Source: G963674955 sp963674955 (GTDB lineage: Bacteria; Desulfobacterota; Desulfovibrionia; Desulfovibrionales; Desulfovibrionaceae). Taken from it: a DNA stretch of 64,000 bases. The notes below the pieces were generated by a model, which searched no databases, was not told where the DNA came from, and saw only the letters and a program-made list of their open reading frames with translations. The DNA is taken from NCBI GenBank assembly GCA_963674955.2, contig CAXXKR010000001.1, positions 558,001 to 622,000 of the forward strand, written 5' to 3'. Shown here in pieces: positions 17,412 to 25,181 of this stretch (within the stretch, counting starts at the first letter, position 1; every line of letters starts with the position of its first letter). Both the position numbers and the translations under genes were made by a program.

Positions 17412-18683
17412 ATGGAAAACAGTTCTGAAATATTGTTCAACAGGGCCGTCAAGGTCCTGCCCGGCGGAGTGAACAGCCCGGTCCGGGCCTGCAGGAGCGT
17501 TGGCTGCGACCCCCTGTTCATCTCCAGGGCCAAGGGCAGCCGCATGTGGACCGTGGACGGGCATGAGCTCATCGACTACGTCATGAGCTGGGGTCCCATG
17601 CTTCTGGGCCACGCCGACCCGGACGTGGCCGAGGCCGTGCATGCGGCGGTGGAGACAGGCACGAGCTACGGCGCTCCCTGCCCTTTGGAGGTCTCCCTGG
17701 CCGAAGCCGTGGTGGACATGATTCCGGCCATGGACATGCTGCGCATGGTCAGTTCCGGCACCGAGGCCACCATGAGCGCCCTGCGTCTGGCGCGCGGCTT
17801 CACCGGCCGCGACAAGCTGGTCAAGTTCGAGGGCTGCTACCACGGGCACAGCGACAGTTTTCTGGCCAGCGCCGGTTCCGGCGTGGCCACCCTTTCCATT
17901 CCGGGCACTCCGGGCGTACCCGCGGACACGGTCAGCCACACTTTGCTGGCCCCGTACAACGACCTTGAGGCCGTAAAAGAACTTTTCAAGGGCCAGGGCG
18001 ATGACATCGCCTGCATCATCGTGGAGCCGGTGGCCGGAAACATGGGCTGCGTGCCGCCGGCAAAGGGCTATCTGGAAGGGCTGCGCGAAATATGCACAGA
18101 ATACGGCGCGCTGCTCATTTTCGACGAGGTCATCACCGGTTTCAGGCTGGGCCTTGGCGGGGCGCAGAAACGTTTCGGCATCGTGCCCGACCTGACCTGC
18201 CTGGGCAAGATCATCGGAGGCGGATTCCCGGTGGGCTGCTACGGCGGCAAGCGCGAGATCATGGAGCGCGTGGCTCCCAGCGGAGACGTGTACCAGGCCG
18301 GCACCCTGTCCGGTAATCCCGTGGCCATGGCCGCTGGACTGGCCAACCTGCACAAGCTGGCCGCAATGGACTACAAGGCCCTGGAAGATCGGACCCTGAA
18401 GTTCGCCCTGGAACTCAAGGCCATCCTGGAGGGCAAGGGGCTGCCCGTGACCCTGAACCACGTGGCCTCCATGTTCACGCTCTTTTTTACCGAGAACGAG
18501 GTCCGGGATTTCGAGTCGGCCAAGACCTCGGACTCCGAGGCCTATTCTAGCTTTTACAGGCAGATGCGCCAAAACGGGGTCAATCTGGCTCCGTCCGGTT
18601 TCGAGTGCGCCTTCACTTCCTTTGCCCACAGCGACCAGGACATTGAAAAGACCCTGGACGCCGCCCGCAAGGTCGAGCTCTAA
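17412..18683 (+). CDS. hemL: Glutamate-1-semialdehyde 2,1-aminomutase
   Basis: HemL (423 residues) makes 5-aminolevulinate by the C5 pathway, the first committed precursor of all tetrapyrroles here. It starts FNRAVKVLPGGVNSPVRA, has the SSGTEATMSALRLARG motif, and has the PLP region FDEVITGFRLGLGGAQ followed by the catalytic Lys in LGKIIGGGFPVG. The ATG at 17412 has a GGGGAGAAG ribosome site 11 nt after the siroheme decarboxylase gene, so both are probably co-transcribed. The combination ahb-hemL-cbiG-cobJ-cytochrome c3 resembles the arrangement in Desulfovibrio genomes. Confidence 0.97.
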   Translation: MENSSEILFNRAVKVLPGGVNSPVRACRSVGCDPLFISRAKGSRMWTVDGHELIDYVMSWGPMLLGHADPDVAEAVHAAVETGTSYGAPCPLEVSLAEAVVDMIPAMDMLRMVSSGTEATMSALRLARGFTGRDKLVKFEGCYHGHSDSFLASAGSGVATLSIPGTPGVPADTVSHTLLAPYNDLEAVKELFKGQGDDIACIIVEPVAGNMGCVPPAKGYLEGLREICTEYGALLIFDEVITGFRLGLGGAQKRFGIVPDLTCLGKIIGGGFPVGCYGGKREIMERVAPSGDVYQAGTLSGNPVAMAAGLANLHKLAAMDYKALEDRTLKFALELKAILEGKGLPVTLNHVASMFTLFFTENEVRDFESAKTSDSEAYSSFYRQMRQNGVNLAPSGFECAFTSFAHSDQDIEKTLDAARKVEL

Positions 18684-18749
18684 GGGTCGGGCTGGGGCAC
18701 GTCTTTTCTGCGGCGCGGATTCCGGTCCTGAAAGCGCGGGAACGAAGCA

Positions 18750-19799
18750 GTGGTGAAAAGCACGGCAGTATACGCCCTGACCCCCAAGGGGATTGAGCTG
18801 GGCCGCAGGATCGCCGAGAGCCTGGGCGGAGAGTTGCACGTTCCCCAAAGGTTCGCCGCCCAATCCGGCGGTCCAGGTTCCGAGGCCTTGGGGTTCGAGG
18901 CCCTTCTGCCCCTTGTGGCCGGCACCTTCCATCTTTACAAGCGTCATGTTTTCGTCACTGCGGCGGGCATAGCCGTCAGGGCCATCGCCCCGCTCATGTG
19001 CGGCAAGGCCAAGGACCCGGCCGTGGCGGTCATGGATCAGGAGGGGCGCTTCGCCGTGAGCATCCTGTCCGGACACCTGGGCGGAGCCAACGAACTGGTG
19101 CGGGAGCTTTCCGGGATAACCGGGGCCGAGCCCGTGATCACAACGGCCACGGACAGCGCCGGGCTGCCTGCCCTGGATATGCTGGCCGGGGAGGCCGGTC
19201 TGGTTGCGGATGATCCCGGAAAATTCAAGATCGTCAGCGCGGCCTTGCTGGAAGGGCGGGATGTGCAAATTTTTGACCCTGATGGACGATTGTCTTTGCA
19301 CAAAGAACCCCTTTTCGTGCACAAGCTGTCTCAGGAATGGGAGGCGAACAAACCCGGAGTATGGGTTGATTGGCGTTCAGGCGGCGGCTTTTCCGAAACC
19401 TTGCGCCTTTATCCGCCTGTGCTGGCTCTGGGGCTAGGCTGCCGCAGGGGGGCAAAGGCTTCGGAAATCGTGAATTTGGTAAAAAAGACGTTGTCGGACA
19501 ACGGATTGGCCCTTGAAAGCGTGGCCAGGGCCGGGAGCATTGAGGCTAAGGCGGACGAGGAAGGGCTGCTTCTGGCCGTGCGCGAGCTGGGGCTGGCCCC
19601 TGAATTTTTTTCGGCTGAAAGTCTCAAGGGTGTGACAGTGGAAAACCCTTCCGAAACCGTGCTCAGGCACATGGGAGTTGAAAGCGTATGCGAAGCCGCG
19701 GCAAGACTGCTCAGCCGAAACGGCAGGCTGGTGGCGTCAAAGACCAAGTCCCCGCAGGCCACAGCGGCGGTGGCCCTGATGTCAGATACGGAAAAGTGA
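18750..19799 (+). CDS. cbiG: Cobalt-precorrin-5A hydrolase
   Basis: CbiG (349 residues) opens the delta-lactone ring of cobalt-precorrin-5A in the anaerobic cobalamin pathway, releasing acetaldehyde. The N-terminal part has YALTPKGIELGRRIAE and AGIAVRAIAPLMCGKAKDPAV. The DQEGRFAVSILSGHLGGANEL stretch is the family signature, and the C-terminal domain begins near VLALGLGCRRGAKASEI. The start is GTG at 18750 or 18753, with only a weak ribosome site. It lies 66 nt after hemL and its stop overlaps the cobJ start. Confidence 0.95.
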   Translation: MVKSTAVYALTPKGIELGRRIAESLGGELHVPQRFAAQSGGPGSEALGFEALLPLVAGTFHLYKRHVFVTAAGIAVRAIAPLMCGKAKDPAVAVMDQEGRFAVSILSGHLGGANELVRELSGITGAEPVITTATDSAGLPALDMLAGEAGLVADDPGKFKIVSAALLEGRDVQIFDPDGRLSLHKEPLFVHKLSQEWEANKPGVWVDWRSGGGFSETLRLYPPVLALGLGCRRGAKASEIVNLVKKTLSDNGLALESVARAGSIEAKADEEGLLLAVRELGLAPEFFSAESLKGVTVENPSETVLRHMGVESVCEAAARLLSRNGRLVASKTKSPQATAAVALMSDTEK

Positions 19800-20539
19800 C
19801 CGTGGTCGGCCTTGGCCCGGGGGACGCTTCCCTGCTGGCCCCTGCCGCCAGGATGGCCCTGGAGCGGGCCGACGCCGTGGTGGGCTACAAGGGCTACATG
19901 AAGTTCGTGGCCCCTGAGTTGCTCGAGGGCAGGGAAGTCTTTTCCACGGGCATGACCGGCGAGGTCGAGCGCGGGAACAAAGCTTTGGAATATGCTTTGC
20001 AAGGTCTGAATACGGTCGTGGTTTCCAGCGGGGACGCGGGAATCTACGCCATGTCCGGATTGGTGTTGGAACTTCTGGAGAGCCGGAAGCTTGCGCATGA
20101 CCTGGAATTCGAGGTTGTGCCGGGAATCCCGGCCCTGGCGGCGGCAGCGGCCTTGCTGGGTGCGCCTTTGATGCACGACTTCGCCTGCATAAGCCTGTCC
20201 GATCTGCTCACGCCCTGGGAGGTCATCGAGAAGAGGCTTGAGTATGCGGCCAGGGGGGATTTCGTTATAATTCTCTACAACCCCAAATCCAGGAAAAGGG
20301 CGGGACATTTGCAAAAGGCGCTGGACATAGTGGGATCGCACAGGTCGGTGGAAACACCGGCGGGCATTGTCAGCCGCGCCTTTCGTCCAGGGCAGCGGGT
20401 GACAGTGACGACGCTGGCCGGGCTGGACCCGGAAGAGGCGGACATGCAGTCCATCGTGGTGCTGGGCAATTCCTCAACCAGGGCGTCCGGCGGACGGATG
20501 CTCACCCCGCGAGGTTATTCGGGCAAGTACGTATTATAA
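19796..20539 (+). CDS. cobJ: Precorrin-3B/cobalt-precorrin-3 C17-methyltransferase
   Basis: This SAM-dependent methyltransferase (247 residues from GTG 19796) drives methylation at C17 and ring contraction; the anaerobic form is CbiH. The N-terminal tetrapyrrole methylase motif VTVVGLGPGDASLLAP starts directly at the proposed GTG, which overlaps the cbiG stop as GTGA. The next motifs are SSGDAGIYAMSGL, VPGIPALAAAAALLGAPLM and ILYNPKSRKR. The frame is open for 36 more codons upstream inside cbiG, but nothing supports a start there. Translational coupling to cbiG is likely. Confidence 0.93.
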   Translation: MTVVGLGPGDASLLAPAARMALERADAVVGYKGYMKFVAPELLEGREVFSTGMTGEVERGNKALEYALQGLNTVVVSSGDAGIYAMSGLVLELLESRKLAHDLEFEVVPGIPALAAAAALLGAPLMHDFACISLSDLLTPWEVIEKRLEYAARGDFVIILYNPKSRKRAGHLQKALDIVGSHRSVETPAGIVSRAFRPGQRVTVTTLAGLDPEEADMQSIVVLGNSSTRASGGRMLTPRGYSGKYVL

Positions 20540-20561
20540 GGGTGGATACAGGCTTGCAAAA

Positions 20562-20607
20562 ATACCTTTTTTGGGGGTACAGAGACTGAATTGGCAAGGT
20601 ATCCCCC
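20562..20607 (+). other. Overlapping inverted repeats upstream of cytochrome c3
   Basis: ATACCTT at 20562-20568 can pair with AAGGTAT at 20596-20602. GGGGGTAC at 20573-20580 can pair with GTATCCCCC at 20599-20607, apart from one bulge. The two pairings share 20599-20602 and exclude each other. They lie just upstream of a candidate -35 element, so they could be an operator or a leader structure of the cobJ transcript. This is inference from base pairing only. Confidence 0.3.
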
Positions 20608-20610
20608 TGC

Positions 20611-20640
20611 TTGACAGGGGAGGACTACTTAATTTATTTT
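20611..20640 (+). promoter_or_regulatory. Candidate sigma-70 promoter of cytochrome c3
   Basis: A perfect TTGACA at 20611-20616 is followed, 18 nt later, by TATTTT at 20635-20640, within an AT-rich stretch. The cytochrome c3 start codon is 56 nt further on. The perfect -35 suits a highly expressed gene; the -10 is imperfect. Confidence 0.5.
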
Positions 20641-20695
20641 TCATATTTGTGAAGAGTGTAACAAAGTCCTAACGGAAAAGGAGGAACGAGGAGAA

Positions 20696-21100
20696 ATGAA
20701 GAAAACACTTTTATTGAGCTTGCTCTGCGCGGCTCTGGTTGTCGCTTTTGCTCTGCCGTCACTGCATGCTGCCCCTGCTGCGCCTGCTGACATGGTAATC
20801 AAGCACTTCACCGAGCCCCTGGGCAAGAAAGCCCAGGCCAAGGTGCCTTTCTCTCATGCCGGTCATGCTCAGACCGACTGTAAGGTTTGCCACCACAAAT
20901 GGGACGGCGCCGCCGCCGTTGTCGGTTGCAATTCCGACGGTTGTCATACCGATCTGAAGGAAAAGAAGGGCGATGCTTCCCTGTACATGGCTTTCCACGC
21001 CGCTGGCGACGCCAGCTGCCAGGGTTGCCACAAGGCACAGAAGAAGGCCGGTCAGAAGACTGGTCCTACTTCCTGCAAGGATTGCCACTCTGCCCAGTAA
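20696..21100 (+). CDS. Periplasmic tetraheme cytochrome c3
   Basis: This 134-residue class III cytochrome c is the low-potential periplasmic electron carrier between hydrogenases or formate dehydrogenases and membrane redox complexes in sulfate reducers. A signal peptide covers residues 1 to about 25 (hydrophobic core LLLSLLCAALVVAFAL, LHA cleavage). Four haem motifs are visible: CKVCH (62-66), CX4CH (78-84), CQGCH (108-112) and CKDCH (127-131). Additional histidines at FSHAGH and FHAAG can be distal ligands. Heme 4 here is CX2CH where several relatives have CX4CH. A strong GGAGGAACGAGGAG region precedes the ATG, and an intrinsic terminator follows, so the gene is probably also transcribed on its own. 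Confidence 0.97.
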   Translation: MKKTLLLSLLCAALVVAFALPSLHAAPAAPADMVIKHFTEPLGKKAQAKVPFSHAGHAQTDCKVCHHKWDGAAAVVGCNSDGCHTDLKEKKGDASLYMAFHAAGDASCQGCHKAQKKAGQKTGPTSCKDCHSAQ

Positions 21101-21115
21101 GGTCCGATAAGGACA

Positions 21116-21146
21116 GGGGGGGCTTGAAAAAGCCTCCCCTTTTTTA
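21116..21146 (+). terminator. Intrinsic terminator after cytochrome c3
   Basis: A 9-bp G/C-rich stem (seven G then CT, pairing with AGCCTCCCC) with a GAAA-type loop is followed by six or seven T. It lies 16 nt after the cytochrome c3 stop. Confidence 0.88.
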
Positions 21147-21169
21147 GCCAACTTCAACAAGGTGGAAAT

Positions 21170-22333
21170 ATGAGCCCAGCTTCCTCGGATAAGCCTTCTG
21201 CCGAAGAGATGGTCGAACTCGCCGATATGGTTGAGGATGATTCCCTGGGCCAGAACCAGGACTCCGAAGCCGTGGACATGGATTTCGAGCAGGAGCTCAA
21301 CGAGCTTTTTTCGGAGGATCTGGGCATCGACGATGATGAGGATGCCCCGGAAGAGGCTGCGCCTGAAGCGGATGAGGTGGACGACGAGACCGCCCTGCTT
21401 TTGGACGAGGTTGTTGAAGGGGACGAAGGGGAAGCAGGCGACGAGGAATTGGAAGACGTTCTTGATCTTGCCGATGCCGCTGAAATTTCCGACGAGTTGG
21501 AGAAGGATGATGACGGGGAAGAAGATGTTTTCGATCTGGCGGACATGAATCTTGAAGAGCCGGAAGATCTTGAGATTGATGAGGATGCCGCCGCCGATGC
21601 CGATGTCGGAACAATCGATCTCGACGCCCTTGATGTCGAAGAGGAATCTGTTTCGGAAGAAAGCGCCTCCCTTGAGGAGGAAGCCGGAGATTTGGATCTG
21701 GAGGAGCTTCTCAAGGCGGCCGACGACGAGTCCGAGGAACAGGCTGACTCCGAACCTGCGCCGGAGCCTGAATCCGAGCCCGAGCCCGTTCTGGAGCTTG
21801 ATCCCGAACCTGTGCTTGAACTTGAACCTCTGGAAGAGCTTGAGGAAGATGCGGCTTCAGAAGAAGAGCCGCCCGCTGTTGAAGAGGAAGCCGAGTCGCT
21901 GGATGATGACGAGTTCGGTTCCGTTCCCGATCTGACAGATTTTGCCGATCCGATGGACGCTGAGGAAGACGAGGAAGTCGCCGGACTCGAGGATATTCCG
22001 GAACTCTCGGATCAGGATGTCGTCGACCCGTTGGAAGGCGAGGACATAGACAGTCTCACGGCCCTGATGAACGAAGACGAGGATGAGCCCGTGGAGGATC
22101 TCGACTCCCTGCTGGAGGCCGTGGATATCGACATGTCCGATTTGGAGGACGAAGATTCGGACGAGGCGGAAGCGGGCCTGGATGAGATTCGCGACAGGCT
22201 GGACGCCCTGGACAAGAGACTGGATTTAATCGAGGAGATGATCAGAACCGAGGTCGCCAAGGCTGTGCCCGCCGAAGCGGCAAGGATCATTCGCGAGGAG
22301 ATCAAGTCCCTGGCTGAAGAGCTGGACGATTAA
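21170..22333 (+). CDS. Highly acidic low-complexity protein, unknown function
   Basis: This 387-residue protein is extremely rich in Asp and Glu, with almost no Lys/Arg until the C-terminus and no cysteine. Short degenerate repeats recur: ELADMVE, DLADAAE, DLADMNLEE, and DLDLEELL / DIDSLTALM / DLDSLLEAV. A proline-rich stretch (EPAPEPESEPEPV) lies near the middle. Only the last ~50 residues look structured: a charged coiled coil from GLDEIRDRLDALDKRLDLIEE onward. There is no signal peptide, so it is probably cytoplasmic. A terminator precedes and follows it, so it is likely monocistronic. It may be a scaffold or polymerising tail protein; that is speculation. Confidence 0.8.
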   Translation: MSPASSDKPSAEEMVELADMVEDDSLGQNQDSEAVDMDFEQELNELFSEDLGIDDDEDAPEEAAPEADEVDDETALLLDEVVEGDEGEAGDEELEDVLDLADAAEISDELEKDDDGEEDVFDLADMNLEEPEDLEIDEDAAADADVGTIDLDALDVEEESVSEESASLEEEAGDLDLEELLKAADDESEEQADSEPAPEPESEPEPVLELDPEPVLELEPLEELEEDAASEEEPPAVEEEAESLDDDEFGSVPDLTDFADPMDAEEDEEVAGLEDIPELSDQDVVDPLEGEDIDSLTALMNEDEDEPVEDLDSLLEAVDIDMSDLEDEDSDEAEAGLDEIRDRLDALDKRLDLIEEMIRTEVAKAVPAEAARIIREEIKSLAEELDD

Positions 22334-22357
22334 AATAATATTTTTAGTGCGTTAAAA

Positions 22358-22388
22358 GGTTTGCGGGGTCGCTCCGCAAGCCTTTTTT
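22358..22388 (+). terminator. Intrinsic terminator after the acidic protein
   Basis: A 9-bp stem (GGTTTGCGG paired with CCGCAAGCC, one G-T pair) and 7-nt loop are followed by a run of T. It lies about 25 nt after the stop codon. Confidence 0.9.
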
Positions 22389-22472
22389 TTGTCCCGTCCT
22401 TCTCGACGTGTGTGTCCCTCTCATGCTAAGCAGCAGAAAAAAACGGGAGGGGCTGACGGTTTCTTTCATTTT

Positions 22473-22530
22473 CCCGCCTGGGATGTTCTTGACCCCCGGT
22501 CAGGACCATTTCCCACCCGGGCGGGTTTTT
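22473..22530 (+). terminator. Second structured terminator-like element before the menG operon
   Basis: CCCGCCTGGG at 22473-22482 pairs with CCCGGGCGGG at 22516-22525 (one T-G pair) and is followed by five T. The enclosed bases form a further stem: GTTCTTGACC pairs with GGTCAGGAC around CCC. The element ends 26 nt before the GTG of the next gene. It could be a second terminator or an attenuator in the leader of the menG operon. Confidence 0.55.
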
Positions 22531-22556
22531 CAGGCAACGAATCACCAGGAGACGAC

Positions 22557-22736
22557 GTGGACAAGATAGAGAAGCAGGCCCTTCAGGTGGCCAAGGAAGT
22601 GATCATCAAGTTCATCGAGGTTGGCCGCGTTTCGCCGAGCAATTTCGGCGAGCATTTTGAAAGCGTGTACAACGATGTCTTGAAGACCGTGACTGAAAAC
22701 GCCAAGGCTTCAGAGTCCGGCGAGGATGGGGACTAG
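22557..22736 (+). CDS. Small conserved-type protein upstream of menG
   Basis: A 59-residue protein starting at GTG 22557 behind an AGGAG ribosome site. The sequence DKIEKQALQVAKEVIIKFIEVGRVSP is an amphipathic helix, followed by NFGEHFESVYNDVLKTVTENAK, a second helix, and a short acidic tail. There is no signal or metal site. The open frame is longer, but the upstream part crosses the structured leader and is not credible. It ends 6 nt before menG and is probably co-transcribed with it. The function is not known to me. Confidence 0.65.
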   Translation: MDKIEKQALQVAKEVIIKFIEVGRVSPSNFGEHFESVYNDVLKTVTENAKASESGEDGD

Positions 22737-22742
22737 GCCGCC

Positions 22743-23525
22743 ATGGACCCCAAGGAAGGGCTGGGCGCTCCCGGCCACGGCAAGCGGGTGGCGGACATGT
22801 TCGGCCGCATTGCCCGCTGGTACGATTTTCTTAATCATTTCCTGAGCCTTGGTCAGGACCACTACTGGCGTCACAGGCTGGCGCGCTCGGCCCGGCCCGG
22901 AGAGAAGGGGTTGGTCCTTGACCTGGCGGCGGGAACCCTGGACGTGTCCGTGGAGTTGAACAGGCAGTATCCGGAGGTGCGAGTCGCGGCTCTGGATTTC
23001 GCCCTGCCCATGCTCAAGGAGGGGAAAAGGCGCAAGCTGGCCAAGGGCAGGGAGAAAGCGATTTTTCCGGTTCAGGCCGACGGGCGCAATCTGCCTTTGC
23101 CTGACGGCTGCGTGGATGCCGTCACCATAGCCTTTGGAATCCGCAACATTTTGCCCAGGGAAGCCGCATACTCGGAGGTCTTGAGAGTGCTCAGGCCCGG
23201 CGGACGGTTTTGCGTGCTTGAATTCGGCACCGGCAAGCGGCGCGTCTGGAAGGGACTTTACAATTTTTATCTGCATCGCTTGCTGCCCTTGGTGGGCAAG
23301 TTGGTGTCCGGTGATTCCGGGGCCTACAAGTATCTGGCCGACACCATCGCGGCCTTTCCGGATGAGAGGTCGCTGGCTTCGGAGTTGCTTGAGGCCGGAT
23401 TCAAGAGGGTTTTTTATCTGCCCATGCTTTCGGGCATAGTTTTTCTGCATGTGGCCGAAAAGAGTTCTGGCCGTGAATCCGAAAGAAAGGCGGAATCAGA
23501 GGGAGCGGCCGAAAAAGATGAATAG
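22743..23525 (+). CDS. menG: Demethylmenaquinone methyltransferase (UbiE/MenG family)
   Basis: The 260-residue SAM-dependent methyltransferase does the last step of menaquinone synthesis. The family start VADMFGRIARWYDFLNHFLSLGQDHYWR is clear. It is followed by the SAM motif VLDLAAGTLDVS, the DAVTIAFGIRN signature and the VLRPGGRFCVLEF motif. Menaquinone is the expected quinone in a sulfate reducer, so methylation of demethylmenaquinone is more likely than ubiquinone synthesis. A polyprenyl diphosphate synthase for the side chain is encoded 1.7 kb downstream. The last 30 nt overlap the convergent DUF2065 gene. Confidence 0.92.
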   Translation: MDPKEGLGAPGHGKRVADMFGRIARWYDFLNHFLSLGQDHYWRHRLARSARPGEKGLVLDLAAGTLDVSVELNRQYPEVRVAALDFALPMLKEGKRRKLAKGREKAIFPVQADGRNLPLPDGCVDAVTIAFGIRNILPREAAYSEVLRVLRPGGRFCVLEFGTGKRRVWKGLYNFYLHRLLPLVGKLVSGDSGAYKYLADTIAAFPDERSLASELLEAGFKRVFYLPMLSGIVFLHVAEKSSGRESERKAESEGAAEKDE

Positions 23526-23696
23526 CAGCCCGAGAATCATGGCTGTCAGACCCAGCTTGCGCAGGGTTCCAGGATGGCGCTCGGCCAGGGTCAGCAGTAT
23601 CATGGGCATGCGCTCGGCAAACAGGAAATAGGGGATGCCTTCGATGATGAAGGCCAGGCCAAGGGCGGCGAAGAGAAATGACCAGTCGATGTTCAT
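23496..23696 (-). CDS. DUF2065 small membrane protein
   Basis: A 66-residue inner-membrane protein with two hydrophobic segments (residues ~5-25 and ~45-64). The family features are ALGLAFIIEGIPYFLFAERM and a final ILGLLFIFFGRSL. DUF2065 proteins (YjeT-like) have no established function. It is convergent with menG, and the reading frames overlap by 30 nt at their 3' ends. Its start is about 75 nt from the oppositely directed nucleotide-sugar dehydrogenase gene. Confidence 0.85.
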   Translation of the reverse strand: MNIDWSFLFAALGLAFIIEGIPYFLFAERMPMILLTLAERHPGTLRKLGLTAMILGLLFIFFGRSL

Positions 23697-23771
23697 TGCC
23701 CCTTATTATCCGCCGTGGCCCTTGTTGTCCACCCGCCCAAGACTTGATATCAATGTTCCCGGAGACAAAAG

Positions 23772-25094
23772 ATGGCCAAGATGACCTCATATGAGCAGTT
23801 GAAGAACAGGGAAACGGCCATTGCCGTGGTCGGCCTGGGCTATGTAGGCCTGCCCCTTGCCGTGGCCCTGGACCGCAAGTTCGATGTGCTGGGCTTCGAC
23901 GTGTCCGAGGACAGGATCGCGCAGCTGGAATCCGGGTTCGACCGCACCGGAGAGGTCGCGGACGCGGACCTGAAAGATTGCAAGGTCGGGTTCACCTCCG
24001 ATCCGGCGGATTTGACCCGCTGCGGGGTCGTGCTGGTGGCTGTGCCCACGCCCATAGATGTCCACCGGAGTCCGGACCTGAGGCCTGTGATAGGGGCCAG
24101 CGGGACGGTGGGCCGCAACCTGTCCCCCGGAACCGTGGTGGTCTACGAGTCCACCGTCTATCCGGGGCTGACGGAAGAGGTTTGCGTGCCCATCCTGGAA
24201 CGCGAATCCGGGCTGGCCTGCGGCAGGGATTTCTGGGTGGGCTATTCCCCGGAGAGGATCAATCCGGGCGACAGGGAACACACGCTCAAGACCATCGTCA
24301 AGGTCGTGGCCGGGCAGACAAAGGAGTGCACCGACCTGCTGGCCGACATCTACGGCGCGGTTGTGGAGGCCGGTGTGCACAGGGCTCCGAGCATCAAGGT
24401 CGCCGAGGCCGCAAAGGTCATCGAAAACACCCAGCGCGACCTGAACATAGCCCTGATGAACGAGCTGGCCATGATCTTCGACCGCATGGGCATCGACACC
24501 CTGGACGTACTCGAGGCCGCGGCCACCAAATGGAATTTCCTGCCCTTTCGACCCGGACTGGTGGGCGGCCACTGCATAGGGGTGGACCCCTATTACCTGA
24601 CCTTCAAGGCCGAATCCCTTGGCTTTCATCCCAACGTGATTCTCGCCGGGCGCGGCACAAACGATTCGGTGGGCCAATACGTGGCCCTGTCCATGGTCAA
24701 GCGTATGACCACTTCCGGTTTGATGGTCAAGGATGCGCGGATCGGCGTCCTGGGGCTGACGTTCAAGGAGAACGTGCCGGATCTTCGCAATACAAAGGTC
24801 GTGGACCTGCTCAAGGAGCTTGAGGAGTACGGCATGAAGCCCCTGGTGAGCGATGCCGCCGCGGACCCTGAAGAGGCGATGGAGGAGTACGGCATAAGGC
24901 TCAGGTCCCTTGACGAACTTCGGGACATCGAGGCCCTGGTGCTGGCCGTGGGCCACAAGGAATATGCCGACCTGGATTTGCGGGAGATCAGGCTCTGGTT
25001 CAGGAATCCGGAAAAGGCCTTGATTTTCGACATCAAGGGTTTCTTTTCGCGAAAGGAACTGGACAAGGCCGGTTTTTCCTATTGGCGTCTATAG
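23772..25094 (+). CDS. Nucleotide-sugar dehydrogenase (WbpA/TviB-type UDP-HexNAc 6-dehydrogenase)
   Basis: The 440-residue UDP-glucose/GDP-mannose dehydrogenase family enzyme oxidises a UDP-sugar to the uronic acid with two NAD+. The N-terminal NAD motif is VVGLGYVGLPLAVALD. The catalytic Cys lies in the GGHCIGVDPYYL motif, preceded by the PLVGGH-like RPGLVGGH, and the SPERINPGD segment is the WbpA/TviB-type signature. The product probably enters LPS or capsule sugars; hldD and lptD lie 10 kb away. A GGAGACAAAAG site precedes the ATG. UDP-GlcNAc or UDP-GalNAc as substrate is inference from subgroup features. Confidence 0.92.
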   Translation: MAKMTSYEQLKNRETAIAVVGLGYVGLPLAVALDRKFDVLGFDVSEDRIAQLESGFDRTGEVADADLKDCKVGFTSDPADLTRCGVVLVAVPTPIDVHRSPDLRPVIGASGTVGRNLSPGTVVVYESTVYPGLTEEVCVPILERESGLACGRDFWVGYSPERINPGDREHTLKTIVKVVAGQTKECTDLLADIYGAVVEAGVHRAPSIKVAEAAKVIENTQRDLNIALMNELAMIFDRMGIDTLDVLEAAATKWNFLPFRPGLVGGHCIGVDPYYLTFKAESLGFHPNVILAGRGTNDSVGQYVALSMVKRMTTSGLMVKDARIGVLGLTFKENVPDLRNTKVVDLLKELEEYGMKPLVSDAAADPEEAMEEYGIRLRSLDELRDIEALVLAVGHKEYADLDLREIRLWFRNPEKALIFDIKGFFSRKELDKAGFSYWRL

Positions 25095-25181
25095 GTTTTC
25101 GGGCAAAATGTCCGGCCAGCGGTTCCGGGACCATAAAAGGCTTGCGAAACTTGCATAAATACTGAACCATGCATTTTCAAA

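Noticed and set aside
17388..19322. A 644-codon minus-strand open frame opposite hemL and cbiG
   Set aside because: It spans two clearly identified genes on the other strand, shows repetitive His/Gly/Gln content and matches no family. It is a shadow of GC-rich codon use.
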